Positions 11,541 to 22,959 are shown, counted from the first letter of the stretch. The stretch: 64,000 nt of DNA from Leguminivora glycinivorella (GCF_023078275.1 NC_062973.1:17064456-17128455), one strand, 5' to 3'. Made by a program: numbers and translations. Notes: a model not told the origin generated them from the sequence alone.

Positions 11541-11678
11541 GTACAGTTTGACCAAAAAAAGTAGAAATTAAGAAGTGGCAACATCGTAATGTCGTTCCGT
11601 TTTCTCTCACATATTGGTTTGAAAGGGACACTACAATGTTGCCACTTTTTTTTTCTACTCTTTTTGGTCAGACTGTAC
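11541..11678. mobile_element. Hairpin MITE, about 50-bp arms
   Basis: GTACAGTTTGACCAAAAAAA at the left is inverted at the right (CTTTTTGGTCAGACTGTAC). The inner arms share AAGTGGCAACAT and ATGTTGCCACTT. Total length is 138 bp. Confidence 0.8.
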
Positions 11679-11831
11679 CAAATATTATTCGATGAAATAT
11701 TATTTTTGTATAAGCGCCACACATGCGTCTTCAGATTTTAAATAGGGCTGCGACACAACTGCGCATTGAGTTATTCGCTTACACGTGTTGGAAATTTTCA
11801 GAAGGAAAAACAAAAGAAGAATGCAATTAGG

Positions 11832-12128
11832 TAGTTATTTGTTTTACAAGGGGGCAAAGTTGTTGTTTAACCGCACGTGCCAAATATTGAAACCCGAGCA
11901 AGCGAAAAATTCCAATAATGAATCGCGAGCGTAGCGAGTGGTTCAAACAGTGGAATCTTGAGCGTTGCGAGGGTTTCAAGGCACGCCGCCGAGTGAAACT
12001 AAATAAAATCTATCAATTAATTCAATATTTATGATTAAAAATCATTATTTATACGTAATTTCTACCATCCAGCTCAAGATATCAAGTTAAAATTTGTATG
12101 AAATTACTTTGCACCCTTGTGGATAAAA
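11832..12128. mobile_element. TIR element ACAAGGGGGCAAAGT, copy 1
   Basis: ACAAGGGGGCAAAGT at 11846-11860 is inverted at 12106-12120 with one mismatch. Both the segment before the left TIR (TAGTTATTTGTT) and the text inside (GCGAGCGTAGCGAGTGGTTC) recur in the copy at 47900-48275, so the true left end lies a little outside the TIR. Confidence 0.65.
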
Positions 12129-12766
12129 TGAGATTTCGCTATCTGTTTTCGAATAGCAAAGTAACCAGAGTCTTTACCAGAATTGGTGTGGTGAAAAGGA
12201 ATTTTCTTTTTTAGAAATTTGTGAATGCACCACGCATGATGTCTGCCATGTTACTAGCGAAATTCATTTTTTATATGGCAGAGCATCGATAGGTCACCGA
12301 TTATTTTATGTGTACTTACGTTCAATTAAAGAATATCAAACGATATATTTCAAATGCTTTCTAATTTACTCTGGTTCTTAGAAATTCTCCAAGGTCGAAT
12401 CGTGCTAAGCACGTAAGCAGCTTATCACAGGAACCACACAAAATGGTGCTAATTATTTGTCAACATTATTTAACGAAACCAACATGTGACTATAATCACG
12501 TAGACCGAATTAAGTGTCATAATTTCTAGCGACTAGTACTAAGTATCTTACGGGATCAAACTCACGTCAATAATCATCGCGTAAAATAGAAATAGGTTTC
12601 AGGTCAGGTGTGTTTTAATTTGATACTTAAAAAAATTTTGATGGAACATAAGTTATTGACGTGTGCGGTGTGATTTGCGCAGCAGCGCACACAACAAAAG
12701 GTCAAACACTGTTTCCTAAATGTTTACTGGTATCGGATTTTTTGTTTTTGTAGTATTGGTCAAAAA
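12129..12766. other. Unassigned spacer
   Basis: No feature recognised. Confidence 0.45.
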
Positions 12767-12999
12767 TACATTTTTCAGTACAGATGGTGTTTTTTACGCA
12801 CTAGTGCGAGAAGTGGTTCATTATATGCGAGGTCGAAACTTCGGAGGGCCATCTGTACTGAAAAACGTCGTACGAAACACGTGCGAAAAGGAAATTCGTA
12901 ACTCGTGTCGATTTAAAACACTCCCTTCGGTCGTGTTTTAATTTATCGCCACTCGTTTCGAACTTCCTTTTTTACGCACTTGTATCGTAATGTACTATT
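12767..12999 (+). mobile_element. MITE family C, complete copy
   Basis: Contains an inner hairpin, TTTTTCAGTACAGATGG (12771-12787) against CCATCTGTACTGAAAAA (12848-12864), with the palindrome GCACTAGTGC in its loop. A second half follows, ending GCACTTGTATCGTAATGTAC. Copies: 50588-50935 (minus), 22293-22514 (right part), and a diverged copy before PGRP exon 2 (42100-42550). Confidence 0.8.
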
Positions 13000-13523
13000 A
13001 CGGGGTTTTAAAAATATCTGAGTACCTACGTTCTAACGCCATAAAGAAAATCTAACCGTGTAAAATAAATCCCATCAAAAACAAAACTTGTAAAAACACC
13101 AAGTCTTCGCAACTCAGTTCTTCTGGCGTAAAAAGAGTTGAGATCCCTGTAGTACCAAGTCGGTTAATTTATTCAGTCCCTACTTAAAGGACCTTCTGCC
13201 ACAAGTTATTACGTAGTTTACCTATAGCTAACCTAATATGTAACATATTACTCATAGCGATCATATCAATATGAAAAATATTTCATGTTTTAAAGAAAAT
13301 GGACTGACTTGGCAATCGCATGCGGCTTGGCGGGGGCACTGCCGTGCCCCCAGATAAGTTACTGGATCTGTATACACGTGTAAAGATAACGAAGTAACAT
13401 GAACTTAGAAAAGAACCTAACCTAATTTAGAGCGTAACTGATCCCACCTGGCTAACAAGTTCCCTAGAGATGAGCCTTCGGGGGATTATCTCAGATTTGC
13501 GATATTGTGGTAAAATTCATATC
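13000..13523. other. Unassigned spacer
   Basis: Nothing recognised apart from short AT-rich frames. Confidence 0.45.
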
Positions 13524-13677
13524 GTTTTTAACCCCCGACGCAAAAACGACGGGGTGTTATAAGTTTGATGTGTCTGTCTGTCTGTCTGCCTGTCTGTCTG
13601 TTTGTCTGTTTGTGTGTCTGTCTGTGGCATCGTAGCTCCCGAACGGATGAACCGATTTAGATTTAGTTGCATGTGAG
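13524..13677 (+). repeat. AACCCCCGACGCAAAAACGA repeat, copy 2 (truncated)
   Basis: Same start, TCTG tract and CGAACGGATGAACCGATTTA block as copy 1, then abruptly replaced by the MITE at 13678. The minus frame of 72 codons rich in TDRQTDKQ is a microsatellite shadow. Confidence 0.75.
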
Positions 13678-13823
13678 GGTGTACAGTCAACCAATTAGAA
13701 TCCTGGGCCACTCTAGAAGCCTGTCTTATTGACACCGTGCTTTATTTGCTATATCAGTCACTTTGGATTTTACTGTGAAAGGGTTCTACAGTGGCCTAGG
13801 ATTCTTATTGGTTGACTGTGCAC
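13678..13823. mobile_element. 146-bp hairpin MITE
   Basis: The left arm TGTACAGTCAACCAATTAGA pairs with the right arm ending TTGGTTGACTGTGCAC, and the match continues inward through TCCTGGGCCACT and AGTGGCCTAGGA. Arms are about 40 bp. Confidence 0.8.
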
Positions 13824-15286
13824 GTGAAATATATAGTCACAAGTGTATTATTCAAAGAAAGTGTAAGTACATTAGTAACATTACAATCATGTCTTGGCTC
13901 ATTTTACCCAAAATCATTAAGTTCGTACTTTCAGGCTCAAAAAATGAGTCCTATAGTTTTTTGTATGTATGTAATTTTTTTTACTTGGTAGAAAATTATT
14001 ATTTTGCGACACTCTTTAATATACGCCTAAACGTCCTGACCATTCTGGGTACAATGGGCTCAAAAGGCAAGGTACTTCGATTATTTAGTATACACTCTTA
14101 CATCGACCTATGCTTTTTGAAATCGTTTGGGTACCTAAGGAAATTCTCGAACATTCGGGTTGAAAGGAATAAATTCTATTTCAGCCCATAAATAACGGCT
14201 TCACAAATGTTTACCGGTAATGAATCGTTATTTGAAATAGCCTAATGGCTATTTGGATTTGATATATTTTTAATAAGGCCATTTATTTATGAAATGTCTC
14301 GCTGTGTGGTCTTGTTATGCGCAAATGATGTATGCGCAAAAGTTGGGAGTTGTCGTCCCCCCCCCCTGGAGTCCTAAAAACAAATAACAAGTCATGCCAA
14401 AGGGAAACTCTTGTTCACGTCACGCGCCATTTTTGCACCTACGCAATCTACTGTTAGTTATAGGTATTCATTTCATAACATTATTTTCTCCGGTAATTGA
14501 GTTTTTATTGACTAATCTCATGAATTTTATTGTTGGAACACTCTTTTTGATAACGAGTATAACGACTTATAAAAATAATTCATCAGAATTAGTGATGTTT
14601 GACTAAAAGAAAAAGTAAAAAAAATATTCTAAGGTTCTGGGTATTAAGATTCTGGATTTTTCTGGATACTCTGTGTCTCACAACAAATGTCACCTTCAAA
14701 CGTAATCCAATGTCAATAAAGCATTAAGAGGTTTGTAACAACAATCTTTATTGAAATTATAAAAGATGTTATTGTAAGATTTACAAGGCTTTCAAATATT
14801 GTAGAGGTGGCTAAAATGTCAACAACAAGAGGTTTTGTCTCTAAGCACGTATTACAATAAACTTTGAGACCAGAGTTTTCAAAAACCTGCGTATATTGAA
14901 ATTCTCGAAGTCAGGTAGCGTAAAAACAAATTAGAATAACCGACGTGTTTTTGCATATCTTAATAAAAACAATTAATTTACCTACACGAGTAAAAATATT
15001 GATACTAAGACCCTGGGGCTGCTCATTTTGCGATTCTACCGCCGCGCTACAAGTACATGCCGGGAGCCGCGAGTTCGAAGCCCATTTAGTGGTGACGCCT
15101 TCTCGCGGCGCAATTGACAACATTTCATATTTTTGAGTACGACTTTTTATTGTTTGGTTTGAAAGAACTCAATAATAAAAGATACACGTATTTTTTTATT
15201 AAAAAAAAAATGCTATTTTAATGCGAAAATCCCTTTTTTATTATTATGTCGAGCAGAAAGAGCGTAAGTTACAAAGACTCAATGAC
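13824..15286. other. Unassigned DNA with a 142-codon frame
   Basis: A + frame at 13763-14191 (142 codons) starts inside the MITE and is hydrophobic and Phe/Tyr-rich as expected for AT-rich DNA, with no recognised domain. A block around 15010-15090 has a tRNA-like TTCGAAGCCC but no convincing cloverleaf. A poly-C run is at 14358-14367. Confidence 0.45.
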
Positions 15287-15294
15287 GTCACATG
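15287..15294. repeat. 8-bp target-site duplication, left
   Basis: GTCACATG is repeated exactly at 16739-16746 on the other side of the hAT-like element. Confidence 0.9.
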
Positions 15295-16738
15295 TAGGGA
15301 TTGCAATCCGGTCTGATATCCAATCCGGCCGGATCCGGCCGGATATTGCCCCCAATCCGGATTGGCCTTGAGGATTAAAAGTGCCCAAATAGTAATTTTT
15401 TTTTGCATGTTTCAGCATGATATGACAAGTATGATGGTATTTTGCTTAACGATTAATAAACCAACCGTTGCAAGCTTAGAAATCAACATTTTTACCAGGT
15501 AACAAGTAAATTTTACCATAATAATCAGCCGCAAATCAAATTCGTTCGTTCTTTTTAAACTATCATAGAATAACAAAATTATTTTTACTGTATTGTTTTA
15601 CAATAATACCTATAGAGCTTTTAGATACGATTCAGAACAGACATTATAATATTAAACTAAATGCATCATGAGATCGGTGTTTAAAAAAAGATATGTATTT
15701 GTATTGTGTCATTTTACAATTAACTTTACTCACATGCAAAGTAGAATAAAAAATAGTACCTACTTATTACAATCATATTATATATTAAGCTTAACTATTA
15801 AAAGTCTGCGTTAAGTTTTTCTCGGTATGTATAAAAATATCCAGTCTCGGATTAACAAAACCACAGTAGCTAAATTGAAGTCAGCAACAGTAATTGACCT
15901 TAGTATTTTTTGCTATTGCTGAATCCACAATCTTACTGGATACCTCTTAAAAATGTTCATCTTTAAGCTTTGAATTGTTGTTTTATTTCTTATATATATT
16001 CTCAATATACCCTCAAACTTCTCATATTATGCTGAAAACATGTTCAGTTCTTGGAGTCCTATGTCACCACAGAGGTGCAAAGGGCTTTCACGAGCTCACA
16101 CCACGCCTTACGATCTTCAACTACCCTCGTGGCCTCGCTCTAGCTCGACCCGGTCGCTCGTAGTTCATCCTCGACGGACCGCTTCCATGAGTTTACAGGG
16201 TGCCTGGAGCCACGGCTTGCATTTTGCGATTTCCAGCCGAAACCAATGGTTGCGTTATTTCGTTAGAGGGCACTCTTCCTTTATATCTAGGTCTTGATTT
16301 TGGATAGTGTTTGGCCAGAAAACGCGAAGAATCTACCTCAGTGACATGTTAATGAAAAAATTTTTCGTATGGCGCTTTGTCACTCTCCACTACGTATTCC
16401 ACATTTTGCATCCAAGTAAACAATTGCACAGATTTCACTACGGATTCAAAGACTTAAATGTTGACACATCACTTGAGCACATTATTTGACTTCCAACGGC
16501 CTATAAGTGCAAAGAACGTACGATACGTATTAAATTATTTTTTTGATTGGGAATCAGACCGGATTGCAATCCCCTATTGAGCGACGTTCAAATATTGGCG
16601 TAAATTTTAATTTCTTTCACAATTTTAACATATTAAGTTACACTACCGGATCCGGCGAATTTCACCGGATCCGGTAGCATGAAAAAAGCACCGGATCCGG
16701 CCGGACTACCGGATCCGCCGGACCGGATTGCAATCCTA
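15295..16738. mobile_element. Non-autonomous hAT-like element
   Basis: Begins TAGGGATTGCAATCCGG and ends with its inverse, CCGGATTGCAATCCTA (one C lost), flanked by a perfect 8-bp duplication GTCACATG. The TAGGG terminus and 8-bp duplication fit the hAT superfamily. A second right-type end, CAGACCGGATTGCAATCCCC, occurs at 16553-16577, so the element has two alternative right termini separated by a GGATCCGG-rich stretch. No transposase is present. The LINE relic at 16059 lies inside. Confidence 0.85.
16059..16193 (-). pseudogene. RTE-like LINE C-terminal relic
   Basis: On the minus strand one frame reads WKRSVEDELRAT, an in-frame stop, then SEATRVVEDRKAWCELVKAL and a stop. The RKAW..LVKAL motif resembles the extreme C-terminus of lepidopteran RTE-type LINE polyproteins, where a hydrophilic DR..W..L motif precedes the stop. 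It is a short dead fragment. Confidence 0.45.
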
Positions 16739-16854
16739 GTCACATGTTTGTTTCATACACCTAAGAAAACGAAAAAATGATTCCTAAAAAAAGTTTTAGC
16801 AGTCAGCTTAAACAGTCCGAGATGTCTGACTGTTAAGTGTCACTGTCAACAAAT

Positions 16855-17033
16855 CCATACTAATATTATAAATGGGAAAGTGTGTGTGTCTGTTTGTTTG
16901 TCCGTCTTTAAAGGCAAAACGGAGCGACGAATTGACGTGTTTTTTTAAGTGGAGATAATTGAAGGGATGGAGAGTGACATAGGCTACTTTTTGTTTCTTT
17001 CTAACGCGAGCGAAGCTGCGGGCAAAAGCTAGT
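16855..17033 (+). mobile_element. Helitron-like non-autonomous element (Lep1-type)
   Basis: Starts near ATACTAATATTATAAATGGG and ends GCTGCGGGCAAAAGCTAGTA. The ACTAATATTATAAA start and the CTAG-type end are those I know from a lepidopteran Helitron-derived family. No terminal inverted repeats and no coding sequence are seen. Confidence 0.55.
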
Positions 17034-17344
17034 ATTGAATAACTACGAGCTATGGAATGTATTGGCTAATGAAAAGAAATCTGTCAAAGTAGAACAGTCG
17101 AAAAATGACGTGTCAAACCCTTATGTACCTGCAATTGCAGCGCCACCTATCTATGGTGTTATATGTGCTGTGCACTTCTGAAACTTAAAGCTTTCGCTCC
17201 CTACCCTTTAATCTCCATAATACGAGCGGTGATAAGTGTCACTGTCAAACTCAAGTGACATCCTAACCGGAAGATTTTTTTGGTTTTAGTGGCAGCTCTG
17301 AATAGTCTGGCTCAACTATATATCGCCACTTCACTTCCCCTTTA

Positions 17345-17364
17345 AAGTATTTTTCAGTACAGAT
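17345..17364 (+). repeat. Left stub of MITE family C copy split by hAT
   Basis: TTTTTCAGTACAGAT ends exactly where the hAT-like element begins. The rest of the family C copy resumes at 22293 as ACAGATGGTG, so ACAGAT is present on both sides. Confidence 0.7.
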
Positions 17365-18057
17365 TAGGGAATGCTCCCGGGAATTCCCGGTACCAAAAGT
17401 ACCGGGAAATCCTGGGATTTTTGAACTCTTTGGGTACCGGTACTGATGTTATAAAATCCCGGTTCTTCGGTACTTTTCGGTACTGAAAAATGGACAAAGA
17501 TTACAAACTAAAACGCATTGAATCACTTCAAAAATTTGAATGTAAACGACGGAATATCCATTTAATGCTGCACAGGGACCGGACAACCCCTTCCGCGCTA
17601 CAAGCCTTTCATTGGGAATCCCTAACGTAAGGACGACCCAATCGAGAGACTCTCCCTTTCGAACTGCAAGCCCATTCATTTGACTAGCCCTTATAAAAAA
17701 CTAAGCAAAACAATAAAGCTAGCCCTGTGCATTGGCTTAGCGCTATCCGATACGGCTTGCAAGCCTTTAATAAGGGTTACCCTTATTTTAAGCGCTATTT
17801 ATAAGGCTTTCCCTTTTGTTAAAGCGTAGTCGAGCCTTGCGTAAAAGAGACAGGATTATGAATCTGAGCTATTGTAAGAACAGGAAGGAAAATGCGCTGT
17901 TGCCACTCCGCACTATGCGCCCCATTTTTAATTTTGCAACGAAACATGTTTTCGTTGGATAAAAGTAGAACACGGCTAGAAATTATTTTTAATGAACTGG
18001 GAGACAAGGAAGTGATGGATCGCCTGATGGTAAATGATCATCGTCGCCCATAGATCA

Positions 18058-18165
18058 GTATGTACGTTCGTACGTATGAATGTATGTAGGTATGTATGAA
18101 TGTATGTAGGTATGTATGTATGAATATAATTATGTAAATATGTATGTATGCATGTAAATCTAAAT
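18058..18165. repeat. GTAT/GTATGAAT microsatellite
   Basis: Irregular tract of ATGTATGT, AGGTATGT and GAATGTAT words; minus-strand frame is a His-Thr-Tyr shadow. Confidence 0.85.
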
Positions 18166-18284
18166 ATACAGTGTTGGGCGAAAATCAATACAATTAACCA
18201 TTAACATTACACATTGAAAACGTTAATTGCCAACATAAAAACAAGCCGTTTTCGTCATCCAACTCGCCTTGATGAGTTAATTGG

Positions 18285-19200
18285 GTGAGCAGTTCCTAAG
18301 ATAGAGCTGATGCTGAACCCTGGCTTTTCCCAGGGGAACGCGGGTTTGGTTTGACATAGGCAAGCGCTGTTTTCGTCATCGGACTTGTTCTGATGAGTAC
18401 TTGAGTGAGCAGTAACCAAGGTAGAGCTGATGCTGAACCCTGGCTATTCCTAGGGGAACGCGGGTTTGGAGTAACATAGGCAAGCGCTGTTTTCGTCATC
18501 GGACTTGTCTTGATGAGTACTTGTGTGAGCAGTAACCAAGGTAGAGCTGATGCTGAACCCTGGCTACTCCTAAGGGAACTCGGGTTTCGTGCAACATAGG
18601 CAAACGCTGTTTTCTTCATCGGACTTGTATTGATGAGTACTTGAGTGAGCAGTAACCAAGGTAGAGCTGATGCTGAACCCTGGCTATTCCTAAGGGAACT
18701 CGGGTTTCGTGCAACATAGGCAAACGCTGTTTTCGTCATCGGACTGGTCTTGATGAGTACTTGAGTGAGCAGTAACCAAGGTAGAGCTGATGCTGAACCC
18801 TGGCTTTTCCCAGGGGAACGCGGGTTTGGTGTAACATAGGCAAGCGCTGTTTTCGTCATCGGACTTGTTTTGATGAGTACTTGAGTGAGCAGTAACCAAG
18901 GTAGAGCTGATGCTGAACCCTGGCTACTCCTAAGGGAACTCGGGTTTCGTGCAACATAGGCAAACCCTGTTTTCTTCATCGGACTTGTATTGATGAGTAC
19001 TTGAGTGAGCAGTAACCAAGGTAGATCTGATGCTGAACCCTGGCTATTCCTAAGGGAACTCGGGTTTCGTGCAACATAGGCAAACGCTGTTTTCGTCATC
19101 GGACTTGTCTTGACGAAGACTTGGGTGCGCAATAGCCAAGACAGCGTTGTAGCTGAGCCCTGGCGGTATCTAGGGCAACTCTGGTTTCGGTGCATTATAA
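18285..19200. repeat. 120-bp tandem array L, about 7.5 units
   Basis: Each 120-bp unit contains GCTGATGCTGAACCCTGGCT and GTTTTCGTCATCGGACTTGT. The minus strand is open for 306 codons as 40-residue repeats (TSPMTKTAFAYV, GSASALPWLLLTQVLIK). Neighbouring units alternate between two sub-types (GGGGAACGCGGG and GGGAACTCGGG), suggesting higher-order duplication. The reading frame follows from the period and is not evidence for a gene. Confidence 0.9.
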
Positions 19201-19424
19201 TATAGAAATATTTCATGCAATGTCAAGTTAGGCATAAAACATAATATTAACTGAACAAAAATCCTACCAGAAGTGAATATTAACATCAAGTAGTTAGAAC
19301 AAATTTATTAATTTGCCATACATAAAACACTTTATTTATGTCTAAAAAAATACGTATGTATATCCATTTGAATATCAAAATTAAGTACAATCGATTTCAC
19401 TAATAGTAACTGAAACCTGGCTGT

Positions 19425-19962
19425 ACCTAGCAGCCAGGTTTCAGCATCAGCTCTATCTCGGGTACAGCTCACCCAAATCTCATTAAGGCAAGTCCAATGA
19501 CGAAAACAGCGTTTGCCTGTGTTACACTAAACCCGAGTTCCCCTAGGTGCAAACAGAGTTCAGCATCAGCTACACTTCGGGTACTGCTCACTCAAGTATT
19601 CATCAAGACAAGTCCGATGACGAAAACAGCGTTTGCCTGTGTTACACTAAACCCGAGTTCCCCTAGGTGCAGCCAGGGTTCTGCATCAGCTGGACTTTGG
19701 GTACTGCTCACTCGAGTACTGATCAAGACAAGTCCGATGACGAAAACAGCGTTTGCCTGTGTTACACTAAACCCGATTTCCCCTAAGTGCAGCCAGGGTT
19801 CAGCATCAGCTGGACTTCGGGTACTGCTCACTCGAGTACTCATCAAGACAAGTCCGATGACGAAATCAGCGTTTGCCTGTATTACACTAAACCCGAGTTC
19901 CCCTAGGTGCAGCCAGGGTTCAGCATCAGCTAGACATCGGGTACTCATCAAGACAAGTCCGA
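19425..19962. repeat. 120-bp tandem array R, mirror of array L
   Basis: About 4.4 units homologous to array L in inverted orientation: AGCCAGGGTTCAGCATCAGC and ACAAGTCCGATGACGAAAAC. With array L and the roughly 230-bp spacer it makes a large imperfect palindrome. The + frame is open for 169 codons and the minus frame for 147. The last unit is cut by repeat copy B. Confidence 0.9.
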
Positions 19963-19964
19963 TA

Positions 19965-20508
19965 AAAAAAACCGGCCAAGAGCGTGTCGGGCCACGCTCA
20001 GTGTAGGGTTCCGAAGTTTTCCATATGTTTCTCAAAAACTACTGAACCTATCAAGTTCAAAATAATTTTCCTAGAAAGTCTTTACAAAGTTCTACTTTTG
20101 TGATTTTTTTCATATTTTTTAAACTTGTGGTTCAAAAGTTAGAGGGGGGGGGGGGACGCACTTTTTTTCCTTTAGGAGCGATTATTTCCGAAAATATTAA
20201 TATTATCAAAAAGCAATCTTAGTAAACCCTTTATTCATTCTTAAATACCTATCCAACAATATATCACACGTTGGGGTTGAATGAAAAATATTATCAGCCC
20301 CCACTTTACATGTAGGGGGGGTACCCAAATTTTTTTTTTCCATTTTTTATTTTTGCACTCTGTTGGCGTGATTGATATACATATTGGGACCAAATTTCAG
20401 CTTTCTAGTTCTAACGGTTACTGAGATTATCCGCGGATGGACGGACGGACGGACAGACAGACATGGCGAAACTATAAGGGTTCCTAGTTGACTACGGAAC
20501 CCTAAAAA
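19965..20508 (+). mobile_element. CCGGCCAAGAGCG repeat, copy B
   Basis: Same ends as copy A. On its left the array unit stops at AAGTCCGAT, and on its right the unit resumes at AGCGTTTGCCTGTGTTACAC, so it inserted into array R. It contains a poly-G run (20145-20154) and a short GGAC tract. Confidence 0.85.
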
Positions 20509-21129
20509 GCAGCGTTTGCCTGTGTTACACCTGAGCAAAGAAGGAGCCTATCATAACTATAAGTATTTGGTATTGAAAATTGAACCTTATTTTATCTACA
20601 GCCGTTTCCATCAAACAGAAACGCGCAAATATCACACACAGTACCACCGTAGGTAACGATCGTATGTTATTTCGTTCGGAGTAATGTGTGCTTTATGAGC
20701 GAGGTACAGGATTTAAACTCGCACGATATGCTATAAGGGAAAGCAAATAAAACCCAGTATAAGGCTTACCCTTATGGCGTTAGGCTGAGCCGATGATAAG
20801 GGTTTTGAAAGGGTATTGGGCTATTTTAGGTAAGCGCTTTCGTTAGGGCTTTAAAAGCAAAATGAAAGGGTATCGCGTCAAAAGGGTAGGGTAAGTTAAG
20901 CCTAACGAAATACCCATACAAAACCCCGTATAAGGGATAGCGGGCCGGTCCCTGATTTCAAACGCGTTAGACTCGTCCCGCTCGGTATTCATCGGCTATG
21001 ATCGGGACCTCGGCGTCGGTTATACTTAGAGGGTAAACCAAACTAACTTTCCTAATGTTAGAATTAGTTGAGGTCTGTAATGATTTCTTGCACATGTCCA
21101 GGTTTTTGAAAGTATGCTTAGAACGCAGT

Positions 21130-22010
21130 CTAGTATACTATAATTTTGGTCCTAATAGGCGACCGGAATAAAATTCTAACAATAGCCACCGAATTCTACA
21201 AAACCCTTTACTCCGAATCTCCCACACACCCACATCCTGTGCCTGATTTAGAAAGAAAGCTTCAAAGCTATCCCGCCAGTTACGGAAAACCGCCGAGTTG
21301 GGGAGATCGGGGCCTTATCGTCGGGAATAGAAGGCTAATCTTCGATTTGCCGACGACATTGTTCTGGTTCTCCTCAACTGCCTCCGAACTACGATCAATG
21401 CTTGAAGATGAAGACCTCAGCGACGCAAGCCTCGAGGTTGGACTTCAGATGATCATGTTGAAGACCAAGTTCATGACCAATAATGTTGAAGACCAAGTTC
21501 ATGACCAATAATAGCACCGCATGTAGGATTGAGATAAACGGAGAATCGGTTGCATATGTCCAGGAGTACATCTACTTGGGCCAACTACTTTATTTCCAGG
21601 CGCGACAAGAGAAAGAAGTCGAAAGACGGACTGAAAACGCCTGGATTGGTCCATGAAACATCCCATGAAAGGCGATTTGCCACTGTCACTTAAGCGAAAA
21701 CTCATGGACATGGGACACCACGCTGCGCTCCAAAACAAAAATAGTCAACGTAGTTCGGAAAGCAGCAAAGCTGAAGTGGGACTGGACCGGTCATGTCTGC
21801 TGAATGCCGAACGAGCTATGGGCCAAGATTACCACAGAGTGGCAGCCCAGGCCAAAACGGGGACCCGGCAGACCACGTATGCGATGGTGGAACGAGTTGG
21901 ACTCCTTTTTGAAACAATGGCCGAGGACTGCACAAAACCGGGAGGAATGGAAAAAGCGGAGGGAGGCCCTTGCCCAGCAGTGAGACATCGCAGGCTCCTA
22001 ATAATAATAA
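21130..22010 (+). pseudogene. RTE-type LINE reverse transcriptase relic
   Basis: Pieces of an RTE-like polyprotein lie in order but in different frames: an ATEFYKTLYSE segment (21180-21220), an RT catalytic FADDIVL at 21346-21366 in another frame, then EVGLQMIMLKTKFMTN, a segment containing EYIYLGQLL, and a C-terminal WDWTGHV and GRPRMRWWNELDSF region near 21780-21930. The palm between the first two pieces is deleted and several stops and frameshifts are present. It ends in an ATAATA-rich tail. Confidence 0.75.
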
Positions 22011-22292
22011 AAAATAATGAGATGTTTGTGATACCATAAAAAATAATGAGATGTTTGGCCAATACGTATCCAACAATATCTGCATCAAGCGAGAGATTGT
22101 TGGATACGGTCGACCTAAGGTAGCAAAACTTATCGACGACTAACATTTTATGTTTTTTCATAATTTTACAACAAATGTACTAGTAAACCCTCAGTACCGA
22201 AAAGTACCGAAGAACCGGGATTTCCCGGTTCTTTCCCAGTACCGGAAATCTCAGTCCCGGTTCTGGGACTGGTACCGGTTCTGCATTCCCTA

Positions 22293-22514
22293 GACAGATG
22301 GTGTTTTTTTACGCACTAGTGCGAGAAGTTGTTCATTATATGCCAGGTCGAAACTTCGGAGGCTCATCTGTACTGAAAAACGTCGTACGATACACGTGCG
22401 AAAAGGAAATTCGGAACTCGTGTCGATTTAAAACACTACCTTCGGTCGTGTTTTAATTTATCGCCACTCGTTTCGATCTTCCTTTTTTATGCACTTGTAT
22501 CGTAATGTACTATT
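22293..22514 (+). mobile_element. MITE family C, right part of split copy
   Basis: Continues from the stub at 17345-17364: ACAGATGGTGTTTTTTTACG, GCACTAGTGC, then GCACTTGTATCGTAATGTAC. Text matches the complete copy at 12767 closely. Confidence 0.8.
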
Positions 22515-22690
22515 TAAGAATTTTTTACTAAAAATAAAGAAAAAAAATATTAAACAATATATTTTTGTGATCTAATGAGTCGAAAAGTAACTACGTAAGT
22601 ATATGAATCTAAAGTCACCTGAAATTAACAAATAAGTGTTTTTGTAGTTTTCTTCCTCTATAGATACTGTGTATGGACACTATAAGCCCC

Positions 22691-22836
22691 ATAGCCAAAT
22701 GGCATTTCTGCGACGCGAAACGCCACCAAAACGCCACAGAAATATAGCCTGGCTCTGTCGCGTCAATACGCAAGAGCGATAGAAATAGATAGTTACTAAA
22801 GAAATATTATCGTGAGCGTTTGTGTATTCGGCTACG
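22691..22836 (+). mobile_element. MITE family D, copy 1
   Basis: ATAGCCAAATGGCATTTCTG at the left, TGAGCGTTTGTGTATTCGGC then TAC at the right; the ends are inverted (GTAGCCGAATG and CATTCGGCTAC in better copies). Other copies: 36451-36741, 44314-44446, 45178-45300, 49797-49941 and a fragment at 59921-59977. Confidence 0.75.
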
Positions 22837-22959
22837 CACACTGAGCTAATAGCGTAGGTATCGTTCGACATGGAGCGTCAACGATTGAACACTTGGCTAG
22901 GAACATCATAACCCCCTTATTCAGACGAGATGATCTGTCAAACTAACCAAACCAAGGGG

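Larger units (their letters stand above)
17573..20955. mobile_element. Inner CAGGGACCGG-ended element
   Basis: CAGGGACCGG (17573) is inverted as CCGGTCCCTG (20946-20955). Inside each end are many AAGGGTTA, TAACCCTT and AAGCCTT motifs in both orientations. CAGGG is a common hAT terminus, but the flanking 8-mers do not match, so a clean insertion is not shown. It contains the two 120-bp arrays. Confidence 0.55.
17365..22292. mobile_element. Outer hAT-like composite element
   Basis: Left terminus TAGGGAATGCTCCCGGGAA, right terminus ending GGTTCTGCATTCCCTA. Both subterminal zones are dense in CCGGTACC and GTACCGAAAAGTACCG motifs in opposite orientation. Insertion into a family C MITE is seen from both halves, with ACAGAT duplicated (6 of an expected 8 bp). 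The 4.9-kb body holds other elements and no recognisable transposase. Confidence 0.75.

Noticed and set aside
13763..14191. 142-codon frame as a membrane protein
   Set aside because: It begins inside a MITE arm, and the hydrophobic composition is expected from AT-rich DNA; no domain was recognised.
15005..15095. tRNA gene near a TTCGAAGCCC block
   Set aside because: No paired acceptor or anticodon stem could be drawn on either strand.
18296..20006. 306- and 169-codon frames as repeat proteins
   Set aside because: Same reason: both follow from 120-bp arrays, and the opposite strand of array R is also open.
17565..20963. Target duplication for the inner CAGGGACCGG element
   Set aside because: The flanking 8-mers (ATGCTGCA and ATTTCAAA) do not match.
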